Source: Bacteroidota bacterium
GTDB taxonomy: Bacteria > Bacteroidota > Bacteroidia > Cytophagales > Cytophagaceae
Length of the DNA: 64,000 nucleotides
Direction of reading: 5' to 3'
NCBI GenBank assembly: GCA_023428135.1
Contig: JAEYZG010000032.1
Coordinates: 62,001 to 126,000 of the forward strand
Under the pieces are notes generated by a model. That model was not told the origin of the DNA, searched no databases, and saw only the letters and a program-made list of their open reading frames with translations. Shown in pieces: positions 8,291 through 17,648 of the stretch. Position 1 is the first letter of the stretch. The number at the start of each line of letters is the position of its first letter. Both the position numbers and the translations under genes were made by a program.

Positions 8291-9685
8291 CTATATGAAA
8301 ATCTGGTACTGCAATATAAAGCAACTCTTTCTTTGACTGACTTTATAATCTGCATTGTATGCAGGCCTGTTCTGATAATCAAATGACAATTTTGATTTAT
8401 GACCATTCATTAAAAGATTAACTCCAATATCATAAATATTTGCAGGATCTTTAAGCTTATCAAAATCAGAACGAGTGTAGCTTGCAAATGGCATAATCCC
8501 TGGCTTCCCAGATTCATGAGGAAGTAAATATCCAAGTTGAGCATATATAACCTGTCCTGTTCCCATCATAGGTACTGCATTACCGAATGAGCCCGAAGGG
8601 GTATTTGCGGCATTTACCAATCCGTTGGCAGGATTCATGATACCATTATATCTTAAATAATTTTTACCAAAGTTGTAATTGAAATATCCAAGATAAGCTG
8701 AAATGGCATCATTCTTATCTTTGTTTATATAGCTATCAAGGTAACCTTCGACACTCCATAAAAACATATCATCATATGTTGTAGCGGAATCAGCGTTAAG
8801 TCTCCACGTAGCTTTTGACTGATAGATTGCTCCAGCCGCAAGATTCAGCACTTTCCTTTTTCCAAGATAAGTACCAGTCATATATGGAGTAAGATGGGGT
8901 TCCTTTTCCCAGAAATTATAGGAAAAATACCCCTGATATTGATATGTATGACCTATATTGGCAAACGTTGCGTCTTTAGAGTCAGGTGCTCTTTTAGTGA
9001 TAGGCAGAATATTACCTGCTGCATTGGTTGCAATAGAAGTTCCGGCTGAATTAACCGAGAATGGATCAGTCAACACTAACCTGTAATCCAGCTTACCTAA
9101 CTGACCTCGGGCATATACACTTAATTTTCTGGAAAAAAGATCTGTCTGATCCACTGTGGCCTGCGCAAATACCGGAAGGTCCAGCGTCATTATAGTTCCC
9201 ACACTTGGGTTTGAAAATCTTGAAAGACCATTGGCAATGGTTAGCCCACCACCAAGTTTAAGCTCATTACCTTTAGTAAGGCGGTACTCTCCCAAAGCAT
9301 CATGAAAAAAAGACTGGATTTTTCTATTGTTATCCATTTGATAGGTTCGGTTGAAGTTGTTCATACCAAACTGAAAATAAACAAAAGCCCTATCTGTAAT
9401 TTGACCATACATCTGAATTCGTGTACGTCTTAATCCTATATCAAAAGTATTTTTCTCAAGATCCCCAAATACTGTAGTTCCAGGATTGCTTTCATTAAAT
9501 CTTACCCAAGCCTGATTCAAAAAGGTAACTTGAAAATATCTTGATCCTTCTTTATTGAGCGAAAACTTTAAAGGTTTATCCTCAGTAGGAGCAGGATTGA
9601 CAGGAGAAATCAGACTATCTGTTTGTGCAAAAGCATAAAAAGAGAACAAAAACACAAGAATAGTAAGGGATACTTTTTTTTTCAT
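8291..9685 (-). CDS. Outer-membrane porin, phosphate-selective OprO/OprP-like
   Basis: This 464-residue protein has a signal peptide (residues 1-20, FSFYAFAQ). The mature chain is of alternating beta-strand character, with aromatic girdles such as YFQVTFLNQAWVRFNE, RTRIQMYGQITDRAFVYFQFGMNN and a C-terminal strand ending in aromatics (CFILQYQIFI). This matches Bacteroidota porins of the OprO/P class (anion or phosphate selective). The actual substrate is not shown. It lies just upstream of the two-component genes on the same strand, with a weak hairpin between them, which suggests a regulatory relation. Confidence 0.78.
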   Translation of the reverse strand: MKKKVSLTILVFLFSFYAFAQTDSLISPVNPAPTEDKPLKFSLNKEGSRYFQVTFLNQAWVRFNESNPGTTVFGDLEKNTFDIGLRRTRIQMYGQITDRAFVYFQFGMNNFNRTYQMDNNRKIQSFFHDALGEYRLTKGNELKLGGGLTIANGLSRFSNPSVGTIMTLDLPVFAQATVDQTDLFSRKLSVYARGQLGKLDYRLVLTDPFSVNSAGTSIATNAAGNILPITKRAPDSKDATFANIGHTYQYQGYFSYNFWEKEPHLTPYMTGTYLGKRKVLNLAAGAIYQSKATWRLNADSATTYDDMFLWSVEGYLDSYINKDKNDAISAYLGYFNYNFGKNYLRYNGIMNPANGLVNAANTPSGSFGNAVPMMGTGQVIYAQLGYLLPHESGKPGIMPFASYTRSDFDKLKDPANIYDIGVNLLMNGHKSKLSFDYQNRPAYNADYKVSQRKSCFILQYQIFI

Positions 9686-9877
9686 TACTACTAAATTTAA
9701 ACATTTAAATTAAAGGCCGGTCTCATTCAATAATTGGCCCTTAAACCTTATTTTTTTTAGTTTACAAATGAGACAACCTTAATATTAATGAACACTTGTG
9801 TTTCTTACAAATTTATTTTGCTACTAGTAATTGTCGTTTAGATACAGTACCTAAGAAAGTCTAGAAAAGCTAAGTAA

Positions 9878-10313
9878 CTAAAGTATTTCATCCACAGACA
9901 GTAATGTTCCTGATTTATAGATTACTATTTCAATTATGAGGCTTTCAACATTGTAATATGTGTTTTGTTCGAAAAATCTGAGAAGATCTTTATTAAGAAA
10001 GAAATCCATTACCCTCTTTTATTCAAACCGTTAAGCCTTATGAGAATGCACCATTTAGTTTTCATAAATACCTTCCTTCTCAAGTGTAAATACTGACATA
10101 GAATCAAGGAAATTACATATGATGACTGTTAACCTAGTGATGTCCCTTTCATCTCTCCATCCTCAGCTACTGAAATATCTGAAAATCCAGTATTTCATAT
10201 CTCAATTTCCAACCAGGAAATCCCTTCATTCATAACCTATCTTTTAAATGTATTAAATCTTCCAATGTTACTTTTTTCAATAGCAAAGATCCTTTAAAGA
10301 AAATTTCATACAT
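9878..10313 (-). pseudogene. Decayed protein-coding gene (candidate)
   Basis: Reading the minus strand from the ATG at 10313, three protein-like pieces follow one another in changing frames. The first is MYEIFFKGSLLLKKVTLEDL..., 27 codons to a stop. The second is NEGISWLEIEI-stop-NTGFSDISVAEDGEMKG in the next frame. The third is SVFTLEKEGIYEN, which runs through several stops in one frame into MDFFLNKDLLRFFEQNTYYN... ending at 9878. The last 43 codons are open and look like a normal protein C-terminus. Together they suggest a gene of about 145 codons broken by at least two frameshifts and several stops. Chance is not excluded. I do not recognise the family. Confidence 0.4.
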
Positions 10314-10716
10314 CTGGTGAGCCCCTCATTCGTGCAATTCATTCCAATTTAATGACAAATTCTGAAGTAAATCTGAGTTAACAGGAGGCCTTCAAAACTG
10401 TAAATCAATATACCCTTCAAGATATTTCTTCCATACACACACCGTAAATAATAAAGGCTAAATAAGATTTACCAAATCATTATTTTCATTTTTCCCATAA
10501 TCCGAATAACCTGATTAAGAATAGACTATTTTAGCCATGATTTGAAATCCAGTAAATAGTTTAAATGAAGCAATAAACACAATTCATTAGTAATGAACCT
10601 TTTCTTTCAAATATTTACATTTCTGAAATTTTTATACTTTCTTTAATATAAAATAACAAAGGAGCGTGCTGAAGACTAATTCAACAGGCCCATGCAGGTA
10701 TCGGCAAATACATTTT
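10314..10716. other. Gene-free stretch
   Basis: No coding frame, RNA gene or strong hairpin stands out here. It is AT-rich and lies between the candidate pseudogene and the flavin reductase. A GTG at 10666 could extend the reductase frame, but the added residues do not fit the family. Confidence 0.5.
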
Positions 10717-11241
10717 ATGATTACAATAATATCAGGCACTAACAGAGTCCCATCTAATTCGATAAAAATCGCGGAATACTACCAAAAGCTTTTGAAGAAA
10801 CATGGAGTTGAATGTCAGATCCTTGATCTGAGTAAGCTACCTGAAAAGTTTATCTTCTCTGCTCTATATGAAAATACTGGTAAGGATCCAGATTTTAATG
10901 TATTATCTGATTATATTAAAAAATCGGACAAATTTGTATTTATCGTTCCTGAATATAATAACTCATTTCCCGGAGTATTAAAGGGATTTATTGATGGACT
11001 AAGTTATCCCAATACATTCAAAAACAAAAAAGGAGCGCTAGTGGGCATTTCATCAGGAGTTATGGGAGGAGCCCTGGCCTTGAGCCATCTTACGGACATT
11101 CTAAATTACCTTGGTATGAATGTATTGGCTATAAAACCCAGAATTTCAAGAGTAGAAAACAACTTTCAGGAAGGGGTAATTTTAGACCCTTTTGTTTCAA
11201 ATCTGATAGAAACTCAGGTCAGTGCATTTATAGAATTTTAG
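10717..11241 (+). CDS. NAD(P)H-dependent FMN reductase (flavodoxin-like fold)
   Basis: This 174-residue protein has the NADPH-dependent FMN reductase fold. The phosphate-binding loop ISGTNRVPSNS lies at 5-15, PEYNNSFPGVLKGFIDG in the middle, and GALVGISSGVMGG after it. Members reduce flavins, quinones, azo dyes or chromate with NAD(P)H; the physiological substrate here is unknown. I chose the ATG at 10717 because the protein then begins MITIISGTNR, as family members do. A GTG at 10666 would add 17 unrelated residues. It stands alone in a gene-poor area, upstream of the transporter/carbonic anhydrase gene. Confidence 0.85.
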   Translation: MITIISGTNRVPSNSIKIAEYYQKLLKKHGVECQILDLSKLPEKFIFSALYENTGKDPDFNVLSDYIKKSDKFVFIVPEYNNSFPGVLKGFIDGLSYPNTFKNKKGALVGISSGVMGGALALSHLTDILNYLGMNVLAIKPRISRVENNFQEGVILDPFVSNLIETQVSAFIEF

Positions 11242-11453
11242 AGAGTCTTGAAAAACGCTCTAAAACTATAATTAAGCGCTCTAATCTCCTTTATCTGGCA
11301 TAATTAGTGAGCCCAAGAGGCATAATTATTCATTCTTAGTTAAGACTTAAGTTAAATATCATATATAAGTTGAAAGTTCTACGGGCAAAAATTATACAAA
11401 AGCTAAGGCTTCATTTTTTAAACTTTTTATTCAACAGAGGGATATAAAATTTT

Positions 11454-13604
11454 ATGATTAATTACAAATTATCGGATCTGAAGCATGATCTGCCATCCGG
11501 GCTAGTTGTCTTTTTTATAGCTCTACCGCTATGTCTCGGGTTAAGTCTCGCTTCCAATGCACCTTTATTCTCAGGTATTATAGCCGGGATAGTCGGTGGA
11601 ATAGTGGTGTCACTAATCAGTAAATCACAGTTAAGTGTAAGCGGCCCTGCAGCGGGGCTGGCTATAATTGTAGCAGGTGCAGTCAGAGACCTGGGGAGCT
11701 TTGAAGCATTTACTGTAGCAATTGTACTTGCAGGTGTATTACAAATATTATTCGGTGTGATAAGGGCAGGTATTATTGCATACTTCTTTCCATCCTCTGT
11801 CATAAAAGGAATGCTTGCGGCAATAGGACTTATTCTTATCATAAAACAGATTCCATATGCATTGGGGTACCACTCTAAAATATTTGGAGTAGACGAGTTT
11901 ATGGACTCAGAAGAGAATGATAAATTTTCAATGATTACTAATGCCCTAGAGCATATTAATCCTTATGTGCTTCTGATAACCCTTATAAGTTTAGGAGTAT
12001 ATATCTTCTGGGACCTGGTTCTTAAAAGAAGATATTCCTGGTTCCCATCCGCTCTTGTAGCAATGCTTACGGGTACATTATTCTATGCCATTCTTGAGTT
12101 ATACTTTGACATACAGCTTCCGGATAGTGAACTCGTTTCTATTCCAGACACCAATCTATTTAACGGATTTAAGTTTCCAGATTTTACTTTACTGCTAAAT
12201 GGAAAAATAATCTATCTGGCTTTTACACTTGCCCTTCTTGCTTCTGTTGAAAGTCTTATTACACTGGAAGCTATTGAAAAAATTGACCCGCACAAAAGGC
12301 AACCTCATGTGAATCATGAACTGTTTGCTCAAGGGGCTGGTAATATTGTATCAGGATTATTGGGAGGTTTGCCATTAACTGCTTTAATTGTAAGAAGTAA
12401 AGCAAATGCAGATTCAGGTGCCAAGACAAAAGTATCTGCTATTATTCATGGTATCTTTCTGATTTTAGCTGTTTTTTTGATTCCACAATTCATGCATCAC
12501 GTACCCCTGGCTGTCCTGGCTGCAGTACTTATAGGTGTTGGATTCAAACTTACAAGACCTGCAATTTTTAAAGAAGAATTTTCCCTTGGCTGGACTTCCT
12601 TTATCCCTTTTGCTATTACAATAATTGCAACTCTGGCAACTAACCTGCTTATAGGAATTTTAATCGGAAGCATTGCTGGGGTTATATCCGTAGTCAGGAC
12701 CAATTTCCATTCTGCTATCTCTGTTGAAGGAGATGGTGAAGGAGACACTGTCTATGTCCGGTTAAACAAAGATGTGTCTTTTCTTAACAAGCCTCAGCTT
12801 ATTACTAAACTAAACAATATCCCAAAAACCAAAAATGTAGTAATAGATGGCTCTAAAGCTTCATTTATTGATAATGATATAGCTGAGGTAATTGAAGATT
12901 TTAAAACCGCCTCAGATCACATACAAAGAAAAACCGAACTGATCAAAACCCAATACAAACTTGACTCTGATGAAAATGCCTTTCATGCCTTGTTAGACAG
13001 AAATAAAGAATGGGTAAAACAAAGAACAGACCTTGATCCGGATTACTTTAAACGTATGGCAAAAGGTCAGGCTCCTAAATTCCTATGGATAGGCTGTTCC
13101 GACAGCCGTGTAGCTACAGATGAAATAACACAGACTGATCCAGGGGAAATATTTGTACATAGAAACATTGCAAACCTGGTTATTAAAACAGACTTTAACC
13201 TGATGAGTGTATTGCAATATGCAGTAAGTGTTTTAAAGGTAAAGCATGTCATTGTCTGCGGTCATTACGAATGTGGAGGAGTTAAAGCTGCCATGGGCAA
13301 TCAGAAACTGGGATTAATAGATAACTGGCTAAGTAACATCAAGGACATCTATGATAAGTATCAGGAAGAACTGGATTCTATAGAAGATGAAAAAGCTAAA
13401 TTTAACAGAATGGTTGAGCTTGTTGTAATAGAACAGGTTTATACTCTTTCAAAAATGTCAGTAATTCAGGAAGAGTGGAAAAATGGTAAGTTCCCCATTA
13501 TACATGGCTGGGTTTATGATATTGCCAACGGATCATTAAAAGATCTTGATATTAATATTCAAGCATCCTCTTCAATACCTGAGATCTATAAGTTTAAAAT
13601 TTAA
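11454..13604 (+). CDS. SulP-family anion transporter fused to beta-carbonic anhydrase
   Basis: This 716-residue protein has three parts. Residues 1 to about 415 are a SulP membrane domain of ten or more helices (DLPSGLVVFFIALPLCLGLSL at the start, SGPAAGLAIIVAG). A STAS-like segment follows at about 425-500. Residues about 510-716 form a beta-class carbonic anhydrase with zinc ligands Cys548 (IGCSDSR), His604 and Cys607 (CGHYECGG) and the Asp550/Arg552 dyad. Linking CO2/bicarbonate interconversion to an anion carrier suggests bicarbonate uptake or a bicarbonate-coupled exchange. Such fusions are known in bacteria. All key anhydrase residues are present, so I expect it to be active. Confidence 0.93.
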   Translation: MINYKLSDLKHDLPSGLVVFFIALPLCLGLSLASNAPLFSGIIAGIVGGIVVSLISKSQLSVSGPAAGLAIIVAGAVRDLGSFEAFTVAIVLAGVLQILFGVIRAGIIAYFFPSSVIKGMLAAIGLILIIKQIPYALGYHSKIFGVDEFMDSEENDKFSMITNALEHINPYVLLITLISLGVYIFWDLVLKRRYSWFPSALVAMLTGTLFYAILELYFDIQLPDSELVSIPDTNLFNGFKFPDFTLLLNGKIIYLAFTLALLASVESLITLEAIEKIDPHKRQPHVNHELFAQGAGNIVSGLLGGLPLTALIVRSKANADSGAKTKVSAIIHGIFLILAVFLIPQFMHHVPLAVLAAVLIGVGFKLTRPAIFKEEFSLGWTSFIPFAITIIATLATNLLIGILIGSIAGVISVVRTNFHSAISVEGDGEGDTVYVRLNKDVSFLNKPQLITKLNNIPKTKNVVIDGSKASFIDNDIAEVIEDFKTASDHIQRKTELIKTQYKLDSDENAFHALLDRNKEWVKQRTDLDPDYFKRMAKGQAPKFLWIGCSDSRVATDEITQTDPGEIFVHRNIANLVIKTDFNLMSVLQYAVSVLKVKHVIVCGHYECGGVKAAMGNQKLGLIDNWLSNIKDIYDKYQEELDSIEDEKAKFNRMVELVVIEQVYTLSKMSVIQEEWKNGKFPIIHGWVYDIANGSLKDLDINIQASSSIPEIYKFKI

Positions 13605-13694
13605 ATGACAATATCCCTGTACTAAATTGATCTTAGAAAAAAGATCTCATCTTAAATCCTTCTTCTAAAGGACATTGTCAGCTTAAGCGATCTG

Positions 13695-13727
13695 ATTGAT
13701 GCCATCGCTTAAAGCGATGGCATCAAT
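13695..13727. repeat. Perfect 16-bp inverted repeat
   Basis: ATTGATGCCATCGCTT and its exact reverse complement are separated by a single A, so the inner bases must form the loop. The stem is strong and there is no T run after it on either strand. It lies between the SulP-anhydrase gene and the ftsZ terminator. It could be an RNA-end stabiliser, a second terminator or a protein-binding palindrome. Confidence 0.6.
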
Positions 13728-13786
13728 TATAGGTTCAGGCCTTCGCTTGAAACTCTCTTCCAACTTGGATAACAAGTATTCATTAA

Positions 13787-13818
13787 ATGAAAAAGCCTTG
13801 TCAAACGACAAGGCCTTT
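13787..13818. terminator. Bidirectional terminator at the end of the dcw cluster
   Basis: GCCTTGTC and GACAAGGC pair around the loop AAAC at about 13794-13813. On the minus strand the hairpin is followed by a run of five T residues, a good intrinsic terminator for ftsZ. On the plus strand it is followed by TTTCGGTTTT, weaker, for the transporter gene. Confidence 0.75.
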
Positions 13819-13865
13819 CGGTTTTAGGGTTACTTTTTGACAAAAAAATAAAACTATTCAGACAA

Positions 13866-15440
13866 TTAATCTACATTGTCATGAAGAAACTTATTGTTCC
13901 CTAGAATTTCATTATCATCATTCAAATTGAACCTTGAGATATTTCTTTCTGAAGAATGAGGGTAGTCTTGAAGATTTACATTTTTTCTCATATATGCAGG
14001 AACATCCAGCTTTTCTTTGAACTCATCAGGATTCATGGATGTATTCATGCTGCTAAGTCCTTTCAGCTTCTTGATTCTCTCGTTAGCCTGAAGCATAAGT
14101 TGTCTCTTTTTCTCCTCCTCATAAAATGAATCCTCATTAGCCTGAGGCTTCTTCATATCGAATGAGTGATACTTCGTAGCATCATCTGTTTTCTTAGGTC
14201 CTTCAAAGTATGATTCATTGTTTCTTCTTTCATCCTGAAAATCATAACTCCTTTCAGGTGACTGAGATTTCTGATTATCGAACTCAAAAGACAACATCTC
14301 ACCCGAATTCCTTCTAACAGTATTTTGATTTGCAGGTGGCTGCGGATCTACTCTGTTAACAGGAGGGGTTGTAAATTGCTGTGTTGGCAAAACATCACGC
14401 TTTGCGACGTTTATCTGACGTTCTGATTCAAGGTCGATAACTGTTTTTTTTGCAGGCACAAATTCCTTTTCATGGAAGCCAGTAGCAATAACAGTGACAC
14501 GAATCTGATCTCCAAGAGCGGCATCAATACCTTCACCAAATATAACTTCGGCATCATCTCCAGCTCTTTCTTCAATGTAGTCTGTGATTTCAGTAAGCTC
14601 ATCCATAGTAAGCTGAGCCTGATCTCCTGACATAATCGAAAGAAGAATTTTCTTAGCACCATGAATATCAGTATTGTTAAGCAATGGTGAAGACAGTGAT
14701 TCCTCTGCTGCACGTCTTGCCCTGTTTTCACCACCTGTAACAGCTGACCCCATTACTGCAGCACCAGAATTCGACATTACAGTTTTAACGTCTTCAAAAT
14801 CTACGTTCACCTCACTGGTTACAGTAATGATTTCTGCTATACTTTTAGCAGCATTGGTAAGGACATTATCAGCCTGCGCGAAAGCATCTCTGATTGCCAG
14901 GTTACCATAAATTTCTCTTAACTTATCATTAAGAATAATAAGCACTGTATCGCAGTACTGTTTTAATTCTGCAATACCATTATCTGCCTGAAGTCTTTTC
15001 TTTTTACCTTCAAATGAAAATGGAACTGTCACAATAGCAACAGTAAGTATATCCATTTCTTTAGCAAGTTTTGCAATAACAGGAGCAGCTCCAGTGCCTG
15101 TACCACCACCCATTCCGGCAGTAATAAAAAGCATTTTGGTATTATTGCTTAAAAACTCACGAATCTCTTCTTTACTTTCAATAGCAGCATTCTTACCTTT
15201 TTCAGGATTTGCTCCAGCTCCCAATCCGTCTGTCAGATTGACCCCAATCTGAATCTTAGTAGGGACAGGGCTTGCCTTTAATGCCTGAACATCAGTATTG
15301 CAGACAACAAATTCGACGTCTTTGATGCCCATGCCATACATGTGATTGACAGCATTACTTCCCCCACCACCAACACCAATAACCTTGATGATGGACTTAT
15401 GATGACTGGGTAAATCGAACTTATAAGAAAGCTGTGACAT
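13866..15440 (-). CDS. ftsZ: Cell-division GTPase FtsZ
   Basis: This is the tubulin-like protein that forms the division ring. The tubulin signature GGGTGTG is at 111-117 and the T7-loop catalytic region NVDFEDV at 212-218. The GTPase body ends near residue 330. A long, Gln/Asn/Pro-rich linker follows (about 335-480), then a helical segment (KRQLMLQANERIKKLKGL) and VPAYMRKNV before a polar tail. At 524 residues it is longer than E. coli FtsZ because of the linker, as is common in this phylum. It is the last gene of the dcw cluster and is followed by a strong terminator. Confidence 0.98.
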   Translation of the reverse strand: MSQLSYKFDLPSHHKSIIKVIGVGGGGSNAVNHMYGMGIKDVEFVVCNTDVQALKASPVPTKIQIGVNLTDGLGAGANPEKGKNAAIESKEEIREFLSNNTKMLFITAGMGGGTGTGAAPVIAKLAKEMDILTVAIVTVPFSFEGKKKRLQADNGIAELKQYCDTVLIILNDKLREIYGNLAIRDAFAQADNVLTNAAKSIAEIITVTSEVNVDFEDVKTVMSNSGAAVMGSAVTGGENRARRAAEESLSSPLLNNTDIHGAKKILLSIMSGDQAQLTMDELTEITDYIEERAGDDAEVIFGEGIDAALGDQIRVTVIATGFHEKEFVPAKKTVIDLESERQINVAKRDVLPTQQFTTPPVNRVDPQPPANQNTVRRNSGEMLSFEFDNQKSQSPERSYDFQDERRNNESYFEGPKKTDDATKYHSFDMKKPQANEDSFYEEEKKRQLMLQANERIKKLKGLSSMNTSMNPDEFKEKLDVPAYMRKNVNLQDYPHSSERNISRFNLNDDNEILGNNKFLHDNVD

Positions 15441-15536
15441 AATGCTTCTATTAAGAGTTATATTGATTACTTTGAATTTTACTTACTTAAACTTTAACAG
15501 TCTGGTATTATTACAAAATTAGTAATTTTCTTTTGA

Positions 15537-16847
15537 TTAATAATCACCTTTATCATCTAGATCATCGATCAGAAGGCCTTTAGTTCTGTCAATGATTCTC
15601 TTTAAAAACTGAGTACTGTTATCCTCTTTTTTCTTCTGCTGATTCACCTGCTTTCCGGTTGAATCCATCTCCATGTATTTGTTCTCTCTGTCGTCAATAG
15701 CGCGGAAACCAGCTAATACCAAACCTACAGAAGTTGCATACATCGGACTCTTTACTGCTTCAACTTTGCTCTTTCCAAGATGCTCGTTAGGATAACCTAT
15801 CCTTGCATCCATGCCAGTCATATATTCAAACAGCTGCTTTACGTTCTGAAGCTGAGCTCCTCCACCTGTGATCACAATACCTCCGGCAAGCTTTCCTTCA
15901 TATCCTGAACAGATTATTTCAGAATGCACCAGTTCAATGATCTCTTCCATTCTCGCCTGAATGATGTGAGAAAGATTTTTTATAGAAATTTCTCTGGGTG
16001 GCCTGTTTCTTAATCCTGGTATTGAAACGATCTCATTACCATTAGCTTCCTCAGCCATAGCCCTTCCAAACTTGATCTTCAGAAGCTCTGCCTGGTTCTG
16101 CATCACATTGCAACCTGACTTGATATCAGAAGTAATAATATTTCCACCGAAAGGAATTACTGCTGTATGGCGGATTATATTATCATGGAAAATTGCAATG
16201 TCAGTCGTACCCCCACCAATATCAACAAGCACTACTCCTGCCTCTTTTTCTTCATCGCTTAAAACCGCAAGACTTGAAGCCAGAGGTTCAAGAATCAGGT
16301 TATCAATTTCCAGATCAGATCTTAATACGCATTTATTGATATTGCTGATAGCATTTGTCTGAGCAGTGATTACATGAAAATCAGCTTCCAGTCTTATGCC
16401 CGTCATACCAACAGGATCCTTAATGCCTTCCTCATAATCAACAATGTAATCCTGAGGCATCACATGAATGATTTCACAACCAAATGGCATTACAGTTTTA
16501 TACATGTCATTTGTAAGCCTGTTGATATCTTCAACTGTGATTTCATCATCAGTAGTTTGACGTGTAATGCTGCCATGGTGCATGGAACTTTTAATGTGCT
16601 GCCCAGCAATCCCGACATTGACCACTTTTATATCTATACCTGATGCCTCCTCAGCTTCTTTAATAGCTTTGGTTATAGCATTTACTGTGGTATTAATATT
16701 AGTTACCATCCCACGTATCACACCTTCGGAAACTGCTTTTCCCATTCCGAGAATTTCCAGTTTTCCGTATTCATTCTTGCGGCCCACTATCACACAGATT
16801 TTGGTTGTACCAATATCCAGACCGACTACTATTTTATCTTTTTGCAT
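15537..16847 (-). CDS. ftsA: Cell-division protein FtsA
   Basis: This is the actin-like ATPase that tethers FtsZ to the membrane. Its 436 residues begin with VVGLDIGTTKICVIVG, the phosphate-1 loop. VLVDIGGGTTDIAIF is the phosphate-2 loop and GGIVITGGGAQL the adenosine motif. The C-terminus (TQFLKRIIDRTKGLLIDDL) can form the amphipathic membrane-binding helix. It lies between ftsQ (21-base gap) and ftsZ (96-base gap) in the usual order. Confidence 0.97.
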   Translation of the reverse strand: MQKDKIVVGLDIGTTKICVIVGRKNEYGKLEILGMGKAVSEGVIRGMVTNINTTVNAITKAIKEAEEASGIDIKVVNVGIAGQHIKSSMHHGSITRQTTDDEITVEDINRLTNDMYKTVMPFGCEIIHVMPQDYIVDYEEGIKDPVGMTGIRLEADFHVITAQTNAISNINKCVLRSDLEIDNLILEPLASSLAVLSDEEKEAGVVLVDIGGGTTDIAIFHDNIIRHTAVIPFGGNIITSDIKSGCNVMQNQAELLKIKFGRAMAEEANGNEIVSIPGLRNRPPREISIKNLSHIIQARMEEIIELVHSEIICSGYEGKLAGGIVITGGGAQLQNVKQLFEYMTGMDARIGYPNEHLGKSKVEAVKSPMYATSVGLVLAGFRAIDDRENKYMEMDSTGKQVNQQKKKEDNSTQFLKRIIDRTKGLLIDDLDDKGDY

Positions 16848-16868
16848 AGGATGTAAAAAGTAATAATA

Positions 16869-17648
16869 TTATTCACAAATAATTTGATCCTTGAATTTAA
16901 GATTCACTTTGTTGTAAGAGTTCCATCCTTTGGTCGGAAGAATCTCTTTGTAAAAAATCTTCAGCCTTTTGAATTTACTCTCCACTCCTTCCGGTTTTCC
17001 AAACAAGATAAGTTGGTCTCCGATCTGAGTATACATCGAAATGTCACCATTTCTATCCACTGTCAACTGAGCGATCTGCGCTTTCCAGAATTTATCCTGA
17101 TCCAGAAAATTTATAAGATCCAGATATGGCTTACCTTCTTCAGATTCCAAAAATTCTTTCTTCGTTAGTTTTGCAGAACCTGATCCATCTATCAGTAATA
17201 CTCTTGCAGTAAACTCATCAGAAGTTGAAAGTGTATTACCTGTACTTCCGATATATGCATGCGGTCCGTCTGACTGCACTACCCTTGCTACCGGTCTGCA
17301 CTGGCTTACTTCAACAGTTAGATTACCTTTGAGATCCTTATATACCTGTACTTCTTCTACAAATTTATGACTTTTTATTCTCAATTCAAGCGTTTTAAGA
17401 TCAATATCATTATATGAAGCACCAATAATACGATCACTTCCGTTCTTTGATATCAAGTCCAATACTTTTTCTTCTGTCACAAAATAATTGTCATATTCAT
17501 AATCGATATGAACATTGATTGCTTTTATCTCTCTATCAGCCTGCTTTTTCTCAACAAAGCCGATAAGAGTGAAAAGCACTATGGATGTGAGGATATAATA
17601 CACCTTCCTCTTTATCCTGAAACGATTAGTGACTGGCTTCTTTTTCAA
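16869..17648 (-). CDS. ftsQ: Cell-division protein FtsQ/DivIB
   Basis: This 259-residue bitopic protein has a short basic N-terminus, one membrane helix at about 13-29 (VYYILTSIVLFTLIGFVE) and a periplasmic part. The POTRA-like region covers about 40-110 (INVHIDYEYDNYFVTEEKVLDLI). The beta domain follows, with KAQIAQLTVDRNGDISMYT and a C-terminal VNLKFKDQIIC. It scaffolds the divisome with FtsL. The gene start overlaps the end of murC by 23 bases, which suggests translational coupling. Sequence divergence is high, as usual for FtsQ, and the position between murC and ftsA strengthens the call. Confidence 0.9.
   Translation of the reverse strand: MKKKPVTNRFRIKRKVYYILTSIVLFTLIGFVEKKQADREIKAINVHIDYEYDNYFVTEEKVLDLISKNGSDRIIGASYNDIDLKTLELRIKSHKFVEEVQVYKDLKGNLTVEVSQCRPVARVVQSDGPHAYIGSTGNTLSTSDEFTARVLLIDGSGSAKLTKKEFLESEEGKPYLDLINFLDQDKFWKAQIAQLTVDRNGDISMYTQIGDQLILFGKPEGVESKFKRLKIFYKEILPTKGWNSYNKVNLKFKDQIICE

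Noticed and set aside
10666..10716. GTG start extending the flavin reductase
   Set aside because: The extra 17 residues do not resemble the family, whose members start just before the ISGTNR loop.
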